Source: Armatimonadota bacterium
GTDB taxonomy: Bacteria; Armatimonadota; HRBIN16
Assembly: GCA_026003175.1 (NCBI GenBank)
Contig: BPGT01000001.1
Span: 1 to 64,000, forward strand
Direction of reading: 5' to 3'
Length of the DNA stretch: 64,000 nucleotides
Of the stretch, positions 1-7,120 are shown piece after piece; positions within the stretch are counted from its first letter, which is position 1; the number at the start of each line of letters is the position of its first letter. Both the position numbers and the translations under genes were made by a program. Under the pieces are notes generated by a model. That model was not told the DNA's origin and made no database searches. It was given only the letters and a program-made list of their open reading frames with translations.

Positions 1-23
1 TCTCTCAAGCAGACGGAGCCATC

Positions 24-706
24 TACTTATCCCTTATCCGAAACAGCCGTTTGGTCGCCCGAGCGGGGGCGCGTCCGTCCAGCAGGATGCGGGCGATGTC
101 CGCATACATGCGCAGGCGAGCTACCGTGCCGCGTAACCGCCCCAGCTTCTCCCTCCTTCATCGGATGGGTCACCCCATAAAGAGGTACATATTGCACTCG
201 CCATCGCTGACGTACCGCCCAGCGCGTGATTTGCGTCTCCACCCCCAAAGCGGGGCGAACTGTACGTTGGGAACCTCTAGAAACAGCTCCCGCCGGATAG
301 CCCTTTGCCCGCTCACGAAGGGAAACAGCTTCTGCGCAAGGTCGGTAGCGCGCCTGCCTCCACGAAACACCCCAAGCGTCATATCCGCATCGCCACAGCG
401 CACCGGTTCCACAAGGCTATCTACATGCTCAGGAGTTAGCCCAATCAGGTCAGCATCCAGAAACACAATCACCGGCGACTCGGTATGGCACGCGCCTGCG
501 TGCATCGCTGCGCCCTTGCCGAGATTCTGAGGAAGTTGCAACGCGCGCACGCCATCGAATCGCCGAGCCACTTCGTAGGTACCGTCCAGAGAGCCGTCGC
601 TGACCACCACGATATCATCCACCAGCGACGCCGCGCGCACCGCCTCTAACACACGGGGCAGGCGAGTCTCCTCGTTATAGGCAGGGATAATAGCAGTGAC
701 CCTCAT
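24..706 (-). pseudogene. Family 2 glycosyltransferase, broken by two single-base indels
   Basis: The N-terminus (MRVTAIIPAYNEETRL, then VVSDGSLDGT and VVFLDADL) is the GT-A fold of a GT2 nucleotide-sugar transferase, with the DXD-like acid pair in FLDAD. The open frame stops at 170, but homologous-looking sequence continues in a second frame (GVETQITRWAVRQRW...) from the G run at 242-246. It then returns to the first frame after the G run at 151-153 and ends RLFRIRDK at about 24. One missing and one extra G would therefore restore about 227 residues, a normal length. It is last in a minus-strand operon behind the M48 protease, 48 bp away. A longer start at 754 overlaps the protease end and is less likely. 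Real decay and sequencing error are both possible. Confidence 0.7.
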
Positions 707-754
707 TGCCCCCGGCGCCGCCGCGGGAGATTGTCTGTCAGGGCAACTGCGCAA

Positions 755-1483
755 TCAACTTCTTCGCCCCCGCAAGATACGGTTCTCAGTCAGCGGGTGC
801 GTGCGCAAGTTCGCCAGCAGTCCCTTCATGGGGCTTTTCTCCAGCTTCTGCAGCTTCTCGAAGAAGCGCACCAGCCCTTCCGGATCGTAGCCAGCAGCGT
901 GGGTATAGAGGATACCGCGCCGGTCGGCGTCGTACTCATCGTCGCGACTGTACTTTAGCATCACCAGCGAGGTGGCAATGCTTGCCACCTTCTGTGCGCT
1001 GCCCTTTGTGCCTAGCGAGATAGCGATGTCCGCCAGAATACTGCTGGAAATCTGCTTTGCCGCGTGATGCGCCACGATATGCCCTACTTCATGCGCTATC
1101 ACCGACGCCAGCATGTCCTTATCGTCGCCGACCTGCTCCATCAACCCGCGAAAAACGTACACCGGACCCCCCGGTAGAGAGACAGCGTTTATCTCCTTCG
1201 TGTCCAGCACTTTGAAGGTGAAGGGAAAATCCGGTGCGCGTTTGCCCTCCGTCTTGCGCATACCCTCCAGGATACGCTGCCCGACTTCCTGCACCAGTGC
1301 CACGCGCCCGGGGTTGGTGTCCAGCCTGTACTCCTTCTCGATCGCCGCCGAGCCCTCTTTGCCGATTTGAATCTCGTCCTGCTTGCTCAACAGGTTCGTG
1401 CCGCGACAGCTCACTAGCGAGAGCATCGACGACACGACGACAAAAAGCAAACCGATCCGCCCAAACCAGATTGTGCGTGTCAT
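755..1483 (-). CDS. M48-family metalloprotease, probable lipoprotein
   Basis: This 242-residue protein is a zinc peptidase. VIAHEVGHIVAHH supplies the HEXXH catalytic site and DEYDADRRG the third ligand, as in the M48 BepA/LoiP/Oma1 group. The N-terminus is a hydrophobic signal ending LSLVSCRG, a plausible lipobox, so it is probably a periplasm-facing lipoprotein acting in envelope protein quality control. There is no TPR region, so it is the short form of the family. It overlaps the preceding small gene by 4 nt (ATGA), which indicates translational coupling. Substrate is unknown. Confidence 0.88.
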   Translation of the reverse strand: MTRTIWFGRIGLLFVVVSSMLSLVSCRGTNLLSKQDEIQIGKEGSAAIEKEYRLDTNPGRVALVQEVGQRILEGMRKTEGKRAPDFPFTFKVLDTKEINAVSLPGGPVYVFRGLMEQVGDDKDMLASVIAHEVGHIVAHHAAKQISSSILADIAISLGTKGSAQKVASIATSLVMLKYSRDDEYDADRRGILYTHAAGYDPEGLVRFFEKLQKLEKSPMKGLLANLRTHPLTENRILRGRRS

Positions 1484-1848
1484 GGCGTTTTCTCCTGTTT
1501 GCCTGACCAGAAGCGTGCCAGCTCCTTGCGTGCGCTCTCCATCATCTGTTGCAACTGCTGGAAGGCATGCTGGGTATCGCCGTTTCGGGGAGCAACCTCC
1601 GCAAGCGCTTTACTGCCCTGCTCCAGCTCCGCCTTCGCCTCATCCAGCTTGCCTGCGCTCATCAGCCGCAAAGCACGCTGCAGGTGCTGTTTCGCCTCGA
1701 CGATGCCTGCGGGTTCTGCCCCCTTTTGCTGGCTGGCAAGCTTCAACCGTATCTGCTCCACCTGCTGGCGAATGTCGCGCAGCTGTTGAGTATTATACAC
1801 CACCCCCACGCAAGCCGCCACCGCCAACAGGAAGGTGATGAATCGCAT
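1480..1848 (-). CDS. Small membrane-anchored coiled-coil protein
   Basis: This 122-residue protein has one N-terminal hydrophobic segment (FITFLLAVAACVGVVY). A long charged helix rich in Q, E and K follows (residues 20 to 120), with heptad-like spacing and a possible TPR-like stretch (HLQRALRLMSAGKLDEAKAE). It begins directly after the stop of the FemAB-like gene and overlaps the protease start by 4 nt, so the three are co-translated. It could be a partner or scaffold of the M48 protease. No family recognised; function unknown. Confidence 0.6.
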   Translation of the reverse strand: MRFITFLLAVAACVGVVYNTQQLRDIRQQVEQIRLKLASQQKGAEPAGIVEAKQHLQRALRLMSAGKLDEAKAELEQGSKALAEVAPRNGDTQHAFQQLQQMMESARKELARFWSGKQEKTP

Positions 1849-2868
1849 CTACGATGCCCCCTTCCCGTGCAAACGCGCCTGTAGCCACCACCAGAAACGG
1901 GTCTCCCAGTCTACCCGTTTGCGCCATGCCCACGCAAGTGTGCCTCGCGCATGGTACGCCCGCCGATGCCATTGCACCTGCGGCTTCCAGCGATATTTGT
2001 AAGGTTCGTCCCCACGCAGGAAGTCAAACACCACACAGCCCTCCTCTATCGCCCGACGGATGGCGTAGGCGGTCAGCACCGTGCCCACACTGTAGCGAGC
2101 CAGCGCGGTGTCAAAACCCCCCAGATAGTAATACGCACGCCGCCCGAAATGAAACACATACAGCACCGCCCGCACCGATCCACCCGCCCACAACATGTGG
2201 AGGCGCAACCAGCCATTCCGCAAAGCATACTGCGCCCACTCGCGATGAAAACGCCTCACGCGCGGATGGAAGAACCCCCCGGGCAACATCCGCTGTCGCC
2301 ACCGGCGCGTGTGCAGGTCGAACAGCGCTTCCAGAGCGTCCGGCAATCCTTCCGAATCAGCGGTATCCAGGCGCATGTCGCCCAAATCTCTCTGCACCTG
2401 CCTCTGGGCATAGCCGATGTTGAAGCGCATCTTCTTACTTAAAGACCCCCAGTAGGCATCCCACGTTTCAGGCAATACAACATAAGGGCACTTCTCCTGC
2501 TCCACCACATGCCAGCCTCGCGCCTCTACCGCGCGCGCTATCCATGAACCGTCCGCCATCTGGTGCAAATCCACGCAGGGCTGCTCCTCTAGCCATTCTG
2601 ACACCGACTCGGCAACCGCCCGCTCATACTCGGGCAAGGCAATGATACCCAGTCTGTCGGAAATACCTGTGCCTATCCAGCGCAGTACCCTGCCCATCCC
2701 TGTCCAGCGGGCGTATAGCGGAGCAATGCCGACTGTTTCATCGCCTGCCTGCACGCACAGCACCTGCGCCCTTTTGCCTTTGCCAAAGTGCTTCCACCAC
2801 AGACTCGCCCACTCCCACGTCTGAAAAGGCGAAACCTGTGGGTTCACCGCCTGCAGCTCGCGCCACAC
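1849..2868 (-). CDS. FemAB/GNAT-type acyltransferase-like protein (Acetyltransf_6 / CelD-like)
   Basis: At least 339 residues. The opening pattern NPQVSPFQTWEW, the central LHTRRWRQRMLPGGF and the C-terminal region ending VVFDFLRGDEPYKYRW are typical of the double-GNAT Acetyltransf_6/FemAB-like proteins found in polysaccharide and exopolysaccharide clusters, where they transfer acyl or aminoacyl groups. The GTG at 2868 has no ribosome site. The frame stays open upstream, and a strong AGGAGGAGG lies at 2922-2930, just before an ATC codon at 2914-2916. The true start may therefore be about 16 codons further upstream. It is the first gene of the minus-strand operon. Acceptor substrate unknown. 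Confidence 0.72.
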   Translation of the reverse strand: MWRELQAVNPQVSPFQTWEWASLWWKHFGKGKRAQVLCVQAGDETVGIAPLYARWTGMGRVLRWIGTGISDRLGIIALPEYERAVAESVSEWLEEQPCVDLHQMADGSWIARAVEARGWHVVEQEKCPYVVLPETWDAYWGSLSKKMRFNIGYAQRQVQRDLGDMRLDTADSEGLPDALEALFDLHTRRWRQRMLPGGFFHPRVRRFHREWAQYALRNGWLRLHMLWAGGSVRAVLYVFHFGRRAYYYLGGFDTALARYSVGTVLTAYAIRRAIEEGCVVFDFLRGDEPYKYRWKPQVQWHRRAYHARGTLAWAWRKRVDWETRFWWWLQARLHGKGAS

Positions 2869-2921
2869 AGAGCACAGGCTCTGCTCCCAGCCCTCACCAG
2901 CAACGACGACTCGGATGACCG

Positions 2922-2930
2922 CCTCCTCCT
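2922..2930 (-). promoter_or_regulatory. Strong Shine-Dalgarno without a conventional start codon
   Basis: Read on the minus strand, AGGAGGAGG lies 5 nt before an ATC codon (2914-2916) in frame with the FemAB-like gene. No ATG, GTG or TTG occurs at a suitable distance in that frame. Either a rare ATC start is used or a base is wrong here. Confidence 0.45.
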
Positions 2931-3001
2931 CTTGCCGACTGATTATAACCTGCTAGCGCGCAGGGCGTCAACCTGGCAGCCTGTAGCCTGCGCACAGCCT
3001 G

Positions 3002-3287
3002 TCACACCCCCGTACGCAGCAAAAGGTAGAGCGACACCATCAACCACACTCCACCCACAAAACCCATCACCAGCCCCGTAATGCCCAGCGCGTCCAGGCG
3101 TGCCGCTGAGCCTGTCATCCCCAGCGCATAACCCAGCAACATCGTGACACCCGATACCACCACCTGCTTCTGGTACCCGCCTGCGCTGGGGATGCTCGAT
3201 AACGAAGCCACACTGCGAGCATGGCTGTGTGGGATCGCTGACCTCTGCAGCGCACTTGGGGCAACGAACGCTCTGATTCGCCGCCAT
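3002..3287 (-). pseudogene. Zinc-ribbon membrane protein with a frameshift
   Basis: The first frame starts at 3287 and encodes a zinc ribbon with two CxxC knuckles (CPKCAAEV, CSQCGF). A second frame, one base offset and ending at 3002, encodes two hydrophobic segments (VVVSGVTMLLGYALGM and LVMGFVGGVWLMVSLYLLL). Skipping one base near 3180-3200 joins them into a protein of about 95 residues, a common small architecture with a zinc ribbon before membrane helices. Each frame alone gives an implausible product. Function unknown; the frameshift may be an assembly error. Confidence 0.55.
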
Positions 3288-3297
3288 GTCCCGACCC

Positions 3298-4104
3298 TCA
3301 GTATCTCTTTAGAAACTCCAGCCCCCGCCGTAAAGACTCTACCACATCTTGACCGCTCTCGTCCTCTACCGCATACCAGCCGTCGTAGCCGATAGACCTC
3401 AGCAAGGCGATATACTCATCCCAAGGCACCGCTCCCTGCCCGACGGTGGGTCTCTTGGTTTCGGGGTTGTGGTCTTTCGCGTGCGTATGCACGATGTATG
3501 GAGCCAGCTCGCGCACGCCCTCCAGCACCCCATACCACAACATGTTCGCCGGGTCGTAGTTCACCCTTAATGCAGGGCTGCCGATGTCCTCGATAAACTG
3601 CCTCAACACGGATGCCGGTTCCATACCCGTCTCGATGCAGAAGATGCCCCCCACTCTCTCTGCATGTCTGGCTATCTGCTCTATCGCGTCACGAATGATG
3701 GAGTAGACAGGGGCGTTCCTATCCTCGGGGATAACCCCCGGATGCGTGGTGACGATGGGCGAACCCATATCTACCGCCAACTCGATGCACCGTTGCGTCT
3801 TGGCGATGCGCTCCTCGATGCCCTCCGCCTCGTCGAACCCGCCAAAGCGATTGGGACCAGACATCTGCGCACAGAATCCGCTGATTTGCAACCCGAACGA
3901 CTCTACCCGCCTGCGCCATTCAGCGCGTTGAGCACCCTGACACACATCGGGGTCCAGCACACAGGGTCCGTAGCTGGCAACGTTCCACAGCTGCACGCCC
4001 TCAAATCCCAGCTCCGCCGCCGTCTGCAGAGCGTTCAGCAGCTTCTCCTCCGTCTCCCCTGCCGACAGCGACCACAGTGCTACTCCAACCTTCAATGAGC
4101 CCAT
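3298..4104 (-). CDS. Sugar phosphate isomerase/epimerase-like TIM barrel
   Basis: The 268-residue protein belongs to the xylose-isomerase-like TIM-barrel superfamily (AP endonuclease 2 fold). It shows the expected metal-site pattern: the CIETGME stretch, VNYDPANMLW, the HTHAKDH motif and a C-terminal WYAVEDESG acidic ligand. Such enzymes interconvert sugars or inositols at a divalent metal. The start at 4104 has an AGGAGC ribosome site. It is divergent from the GT-C gene, with 121 bp between the chosen starts. Substrate cannot be told from sequence. Confidence 0.82.
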   Translation of the reverse strand: MGSLKVGVALWSLSAGETEEKLLNALQTAAELGFEGVQLWNVASYGPCVLDPDVCQGAQRAEWRRRVESFGLQISGFCAQMSGPNRFGGFDEAEGIEERIAKTQRCIELAVDMGSPIVTTHPGVIPEDRNAPVYSIIRDAIEQIARHAERVGGIFCIETGMEPASVLRQFIEDIGSPALRVNYDPANMLWYGVLEGVRELAPYIVHTHAKDHNPETKRPTVGQGAVPWDEYIALLRSIGYDGWYAVEDESGQDVVESLRRGLEFLKRY

Positions 4105-4225
4105 GCCTCTGCTCCTGTCAATGTATTTGGGTTACAGTTTGGCGCAAGCACGGGAAGTTCCTGTTTCGGTAGCGGAAGGATTCGGCGCCATCAGGCGGGG
4201 AAAAGAATCGCGTCAGGGAGTATCG

Positions 4226-5821
4226 ATGGACAAACAGCAGCCAACAGACAGCGCATCACCGCAAATGCTTCACCGTGCCGTACCCGCCGGTGCATGGTGG
4301 GTGCTGGTCGTAGCACTGGGTATTCAGGTCGCTTTCATCCATAAACCTTTCCACGTCGACGATACGGTGGTGCTGCACATCGCCCGGCAAATACTGGCGA
4401 ACCCACTCAATCCCCTTTCGGGTGAGCTGGACTGGGACGGTGCGGTCAAACCCACCTTCCATGTCACCACCAACCCGCCGCTGCTCAGCTACTACCTCTC
4501 TTTGTGGATGCTCGTGGGTGGAGAGCGCGAGTGGATGATGCATACCGCCATGCTGGTATGGCAGATTCTGCTCTGGTGGGGAGTGGTGTTGCTGGCGCGG
4601 CGCTTTGAGGCGAACCCTGCGCTTGCCACTGCGCTGGTGATGCTCAATCCTGCCACCATCGTCTCACCCAACCTGATGCGCGACGTGCCGATGGTTGCCC
4701 TGTGGACGCTGGGCACAGCATGGTTCCTGCTGGGAAACGACAACAAAGACGGCAAACGGATGGGCAGGGGCGCGCTGGTAATCGGTTGCGCCGCGCTGAT
4801 GAAGTATTCGGGCTTGGGGGCAATCCTGTTGCTGGGATTGTACGTGCTCCTGCAGAGACGCCCCCGTCATCTGTGGTGGGTGACACTGGCGATCCTGCCC
4901 TTCGCCCTGTGGTGTACACAGAATCTGATAGCATACGGACAACTGCACTTCTGGGCGACCATGCAGCGCAAGGATATCAGCACACCATTTTCGGACCGCC
5001 TGTGGGGAACGCTGGCAGCACTAGGTGGAGTGTGGCTGCTGTGGCTGTGGGCGGGTATTGTCTGCAGACGGTGGCAGGCGTTTGCCATTGCGCTGATAGT
5101 TGCACTGGCTATCGGTTGGTGGCGATGGCAAAGGTTCGCGCCTGCGGGAGACGTTGAAGCCTCCTTCTGGAGCGCAGCCGGGGTGTTTCTGCTGGCGTTG
5201 ACCCTGTTCCGTGCGTGGGAAGCGTGGCGCGAACAGGCTTTTTCTGCGCTGTGGGCGGCGTGGGTGCTGTTCGCTATTGGAATCGGTGCGCCATTCGCCG
5301 CAGCAAGACACCTCCTGCCTGCCATCCCGCCGCTGGCGCTGCTGTGGCTCCCCGAAGGGCGGTTGCGCCCAGGCAAGCGGCTGGCTCTTTCGGCGGTGGT
5401 GGCGATTCAGGTTGGCTGGGGCATCTATGCGGGCTGGTGCGATATGCAGATAGCGGATGTTTACCGACGGGGCGCGCAGCTGCTGGCGAAAGAACACGAT
5501 ACGCAGGCGTTTGTGGGACACTGGGGCTGGATGTACTACGCGCAACGCGCCGGACTACAGCAGGTGAGCGCGAACCGTTTGCCCCCTGAAGGCACTCTAG
5601 TGGCGATACCCACTGTGGGAGGGGATGCCGCAGTACCTCCCTCGCTCGCGCCTCGACTGCTATACGAAGACAGCGTCGAGGTGACCGCACCGGCGCGTCT
5701 GGCGACCCTGCCGCCGAAGGCGGGCTTCTACGCCTCGCTGCGGGGCGCACCCCCTTTCCGATGGCTGCCCGACGGCTACCGCGAACAGTTTGACCTTTTC
5801 CAGGTGGAGGCGAAGCCATAA
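4226..5821 (+). CDS. Polytopic GT-C family glycosyltransferase (GT39/ArnT-like)
   Basis: A 531-residue membrane protein with about ten hydrophobic helices. The first periplasmic loop holds HVDDTVVLHIARQIL, the acidic Asp-Asp pair typical of lipid-linked-sugar transferases of the GT-C fold, and a later loop carries NLMRDVPMVALW. The C-terminal region (AFVGHWGWMYYAQRAG) is soluble. The start at 4226 is chosen because GGGAG lies 5 nt upstream; the frame is open further upstream to 4103. Its stop overlaps the next GT2 gene (TAATG), so the two are coupled. The GT2 enzyme may make the polyprenyl-phosphate sugar donor that this protein uses (inference). Confidence 0.75.
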   Translation: MDKQQPTDSASPQMLHRAVPAGAWWVLVVALGIQVAFIHKPFHVDDTVVLHIARQILANPLNPLSGELDWDGAVKPTFHVTTNPPLLSYYLSLWMLVGGEREWMMHTAMLVWQILLWWGVVLLARRFEANPALATALVMLNPATIVSPNLMRDVPMVALWTLGTAWFLLGNDNKDGKRMGRGALVIGCAALMKYSGLGAILLLGLYVLLQRRPRHLWWVTLAILPFALWCTQNLIAYGQLHFWATMQRKDISTPFSDRLWGTLAALGGVWLLWLWAGIVCRRWQAFAIALIVALAIGWWRWQRFAPAGDVEASFWSAAGVFLLALTLFRAWEAWREQAFSALWAAWVLFAIGIGAPFAAARHLLPAIPPLALLWLPEGRLRPGKRLALSAVVAIQVGWGIYAGWCDMQIADVYRRGAQLLAKEHDTQAFVGHWGWMYYAQRAGLQQVSANRLPPEGTLVAIPTVGGDAAVPPSLAPRLLYEDSVEVTAPARLATLPPKAGFYASLRGAPPFRWLPDGYREQFDLFQVEAKP

Positions 5822-6666
5822 TGAGCGCGCCGCAGGTGAGCGTTATCGTGCCCATGTATAACGAAGAGGCGAACCTGCCAGAGCTGCACGCACGCTTGAT
5901 GAAGGTGCTGAACCGTCTCGACGTCCGTAGTGAAATCATCTATGTGGACGATGGAAGCACCGACGGCACTCCGCAAGAGCTGGAGAATCTGCTGCAGCAC
6001 CCGCAGCCAATATGCACACGCGCGGTGCGACTGCCCTGCCGACGGGGAAAGACCGCCGCGCTATCTGCCGGTTTCGCCATCGCGCGTGGGGACATTATCG
6101 TGACCACAGACGCCGACCTGCAGGAGCCCCCCGAAGTGTTGCCCATGCTCATCTCGCGGGTGCAGTCCGGCGAGGCGCATCTGGTGGTGGCGTGGCGACA
6201 GCAACGGCAGGATACCCTCTTTCGCGTGCTTGCCTCGCGCCTGTTCAACACCGTTCTGCGCTGGCTGACCGGTCTCTCCCTGCACGACATCAACTGCGGC
6301 ACCAAAGCCCTGAAGCGCGAAGTGGCACAGAACCTGGAAGGCTGGATGGTCTCCGATATGCATCGCTACCTGCCGGTTCTGGCGGCACGAATGGGATACC
6401 GCGTCACGGAAGCACCAGTGCCTCATGTGGTACGTCGTCGCGGGCGCAGCCGCTTCGGAGCCAGCCGTTATCTGCGTGCGGTGTTAGACCTGCTGCCCGT
6501 CTCGCTAATGTGGTGGCGCGGATGGCAAGTGTGGTTGACGCTGGTGGCAGCATCCGCCTGGCTGACGGTGATACATCGTCCGTTCGGCTGGTTCGGTCTT
6601 GCAGTGGCAGTAGCATGGGCAGGAAGCGCGTTGGCGTTCTGGATGAGGCGCAATCATGCATTGTGA
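5821..6666 (+). CDS. GT2 glycosyltransferase, dolichol-phosphate mannosyltransferase type
   Basis: The 281-residue protein starts with VSVIVPMYNEEANLPEL, followed by IIYVDDGSTDGT and VTTDADLQEPPE. These are the nucleotide-sugar and DXD motifs of DPM1/GtrB-like enzymes that load a sugar onto polyprenyl phosphate at the cytoplasmic face. RRRGRSRFGASRY matches the conserved arginine-rich end of the catalytic domain. At least two hydrophobic segments follow (WLTLVAASAWLTV and FGLAVAVAWAGSALAF), as in membrane-anchored members. It overlaps the preceding GT-C gene by 1 nt. Confidence 0.88.
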   Translation: MSAPQVSVIVPMYNEEANLPELHARLMKVLNRLDVRSEIIYVDDGSTDGTPQELENLLQHPQPICTRAVRLPCRRGKTAALSAGFAIARGDIIVTTDADLQEPPEVLPMLISRVQSGEAHLVVAWRQQRQDTLFRVLASRLFNTVLRWLTGLSLHDINCGTKALKREVAQNLEGWMVSDMHRYLPVLAARMGYRVTEAPVPHVVRRRGRSRFGASRYLRAVLDLLPVSLMWWRGWQVWLTLVAASAWLTVIHRPFGWFGLAVAVAWAGSALAFWMRRNHAL

Positions 6667-6788
6667 GGCGCGCCACGCCGAGATCATCCCGTTTTTTTCG
6701 AATGGGCTATGCAATTCAGCGGAGGTTCCTCGCTTCGCTCAGAACAACAGGCAGGCGCAATCTTTCTGCCAATATCAGATGCAGTACT

Positions 6789-6929
6789 CTGTCAAGGCTA
6801 AATGTTGTCATAGACCACCCGGCGACTGGAAGTCGCGGGCAACGTGCACAAAACCCCCTTCGGGGGTTGATAACCTGCGTCAGCAGGTTTCGTTCCCTGT
6901 TGCCCGCGATTTCAATCGCTGGGGCAATC
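6789..6929. repeat. 141-bp multi-hairpin repeat, copy 1
   Basis: This segment is repeated in the same orientation at 9710-9851 with few differences. It can fold into a cloverleaf-like shape. An outer stem (GCGGGCAAC at 6835-6843 with GTTGCCCGC at 6899-6907) encloses two hairpins, AACCCCC/GGGGGTT (6852-6868) and AACCTGC/GCAGGTT (6872-6889). Additional hairpins GCGAC/GTCGC and GCGAT/ATCGC sit on either side. The structure suggests a non-autonomous mobile element or a REP-like repeat. Confidence 0.8.
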
Positions 6930-6953
6930 CCAACTGCCCACAGGCACGCAATC

Positions 6954-7028
6954 GGCTCACCAGAAGGTTCGCCCTCCAGCGCTGTTTGCGAAACCGTCCC
7001 TTGTGGAGGGCGAGGCTCCCGCCGAGCC
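6954..7028. repeat. Inverted pair of the GAGGGCGAGGCTCC repeat
   Basis: The right arm (7003-7028) reads GTGGAGGGCGAGGCTCCCG then CCGAGCC. The left arm (6954-6979) is its imperfect reverse complement. Close relatives occur at 9500, 9599, 9641, 28719, 33472, 53985 and, inverted, at 59629. The arms are non-coding and dispersed between genes. Confidence 0.75.
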
Positions 7029-7120
7029 GCCCATTTCGGACGCAACTGAGGTTGTATGAATAGGAGGTCGGCAGGGAACGCAACAGAAAGGGCGAACAAG
7101 AAAGCAGGAGGTTGGCAAAG

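Larger units (their letters stand above)
6667..7120. other. Repeat-rich intergenic region before the GH gene
   Basis: No gene is supported here. The region holds the first copy of the 141-bp multi-hairpin repeat, a short inverted pair of the GAGGGCGAGGCTCC family, and a fragment near 6721-6745 (CTCGCTTCGCTCAGAAC) like the repeat near 33590. The ribosome site AGGAGG for the next gene is at 7106-7111. Confidence 0.7.
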
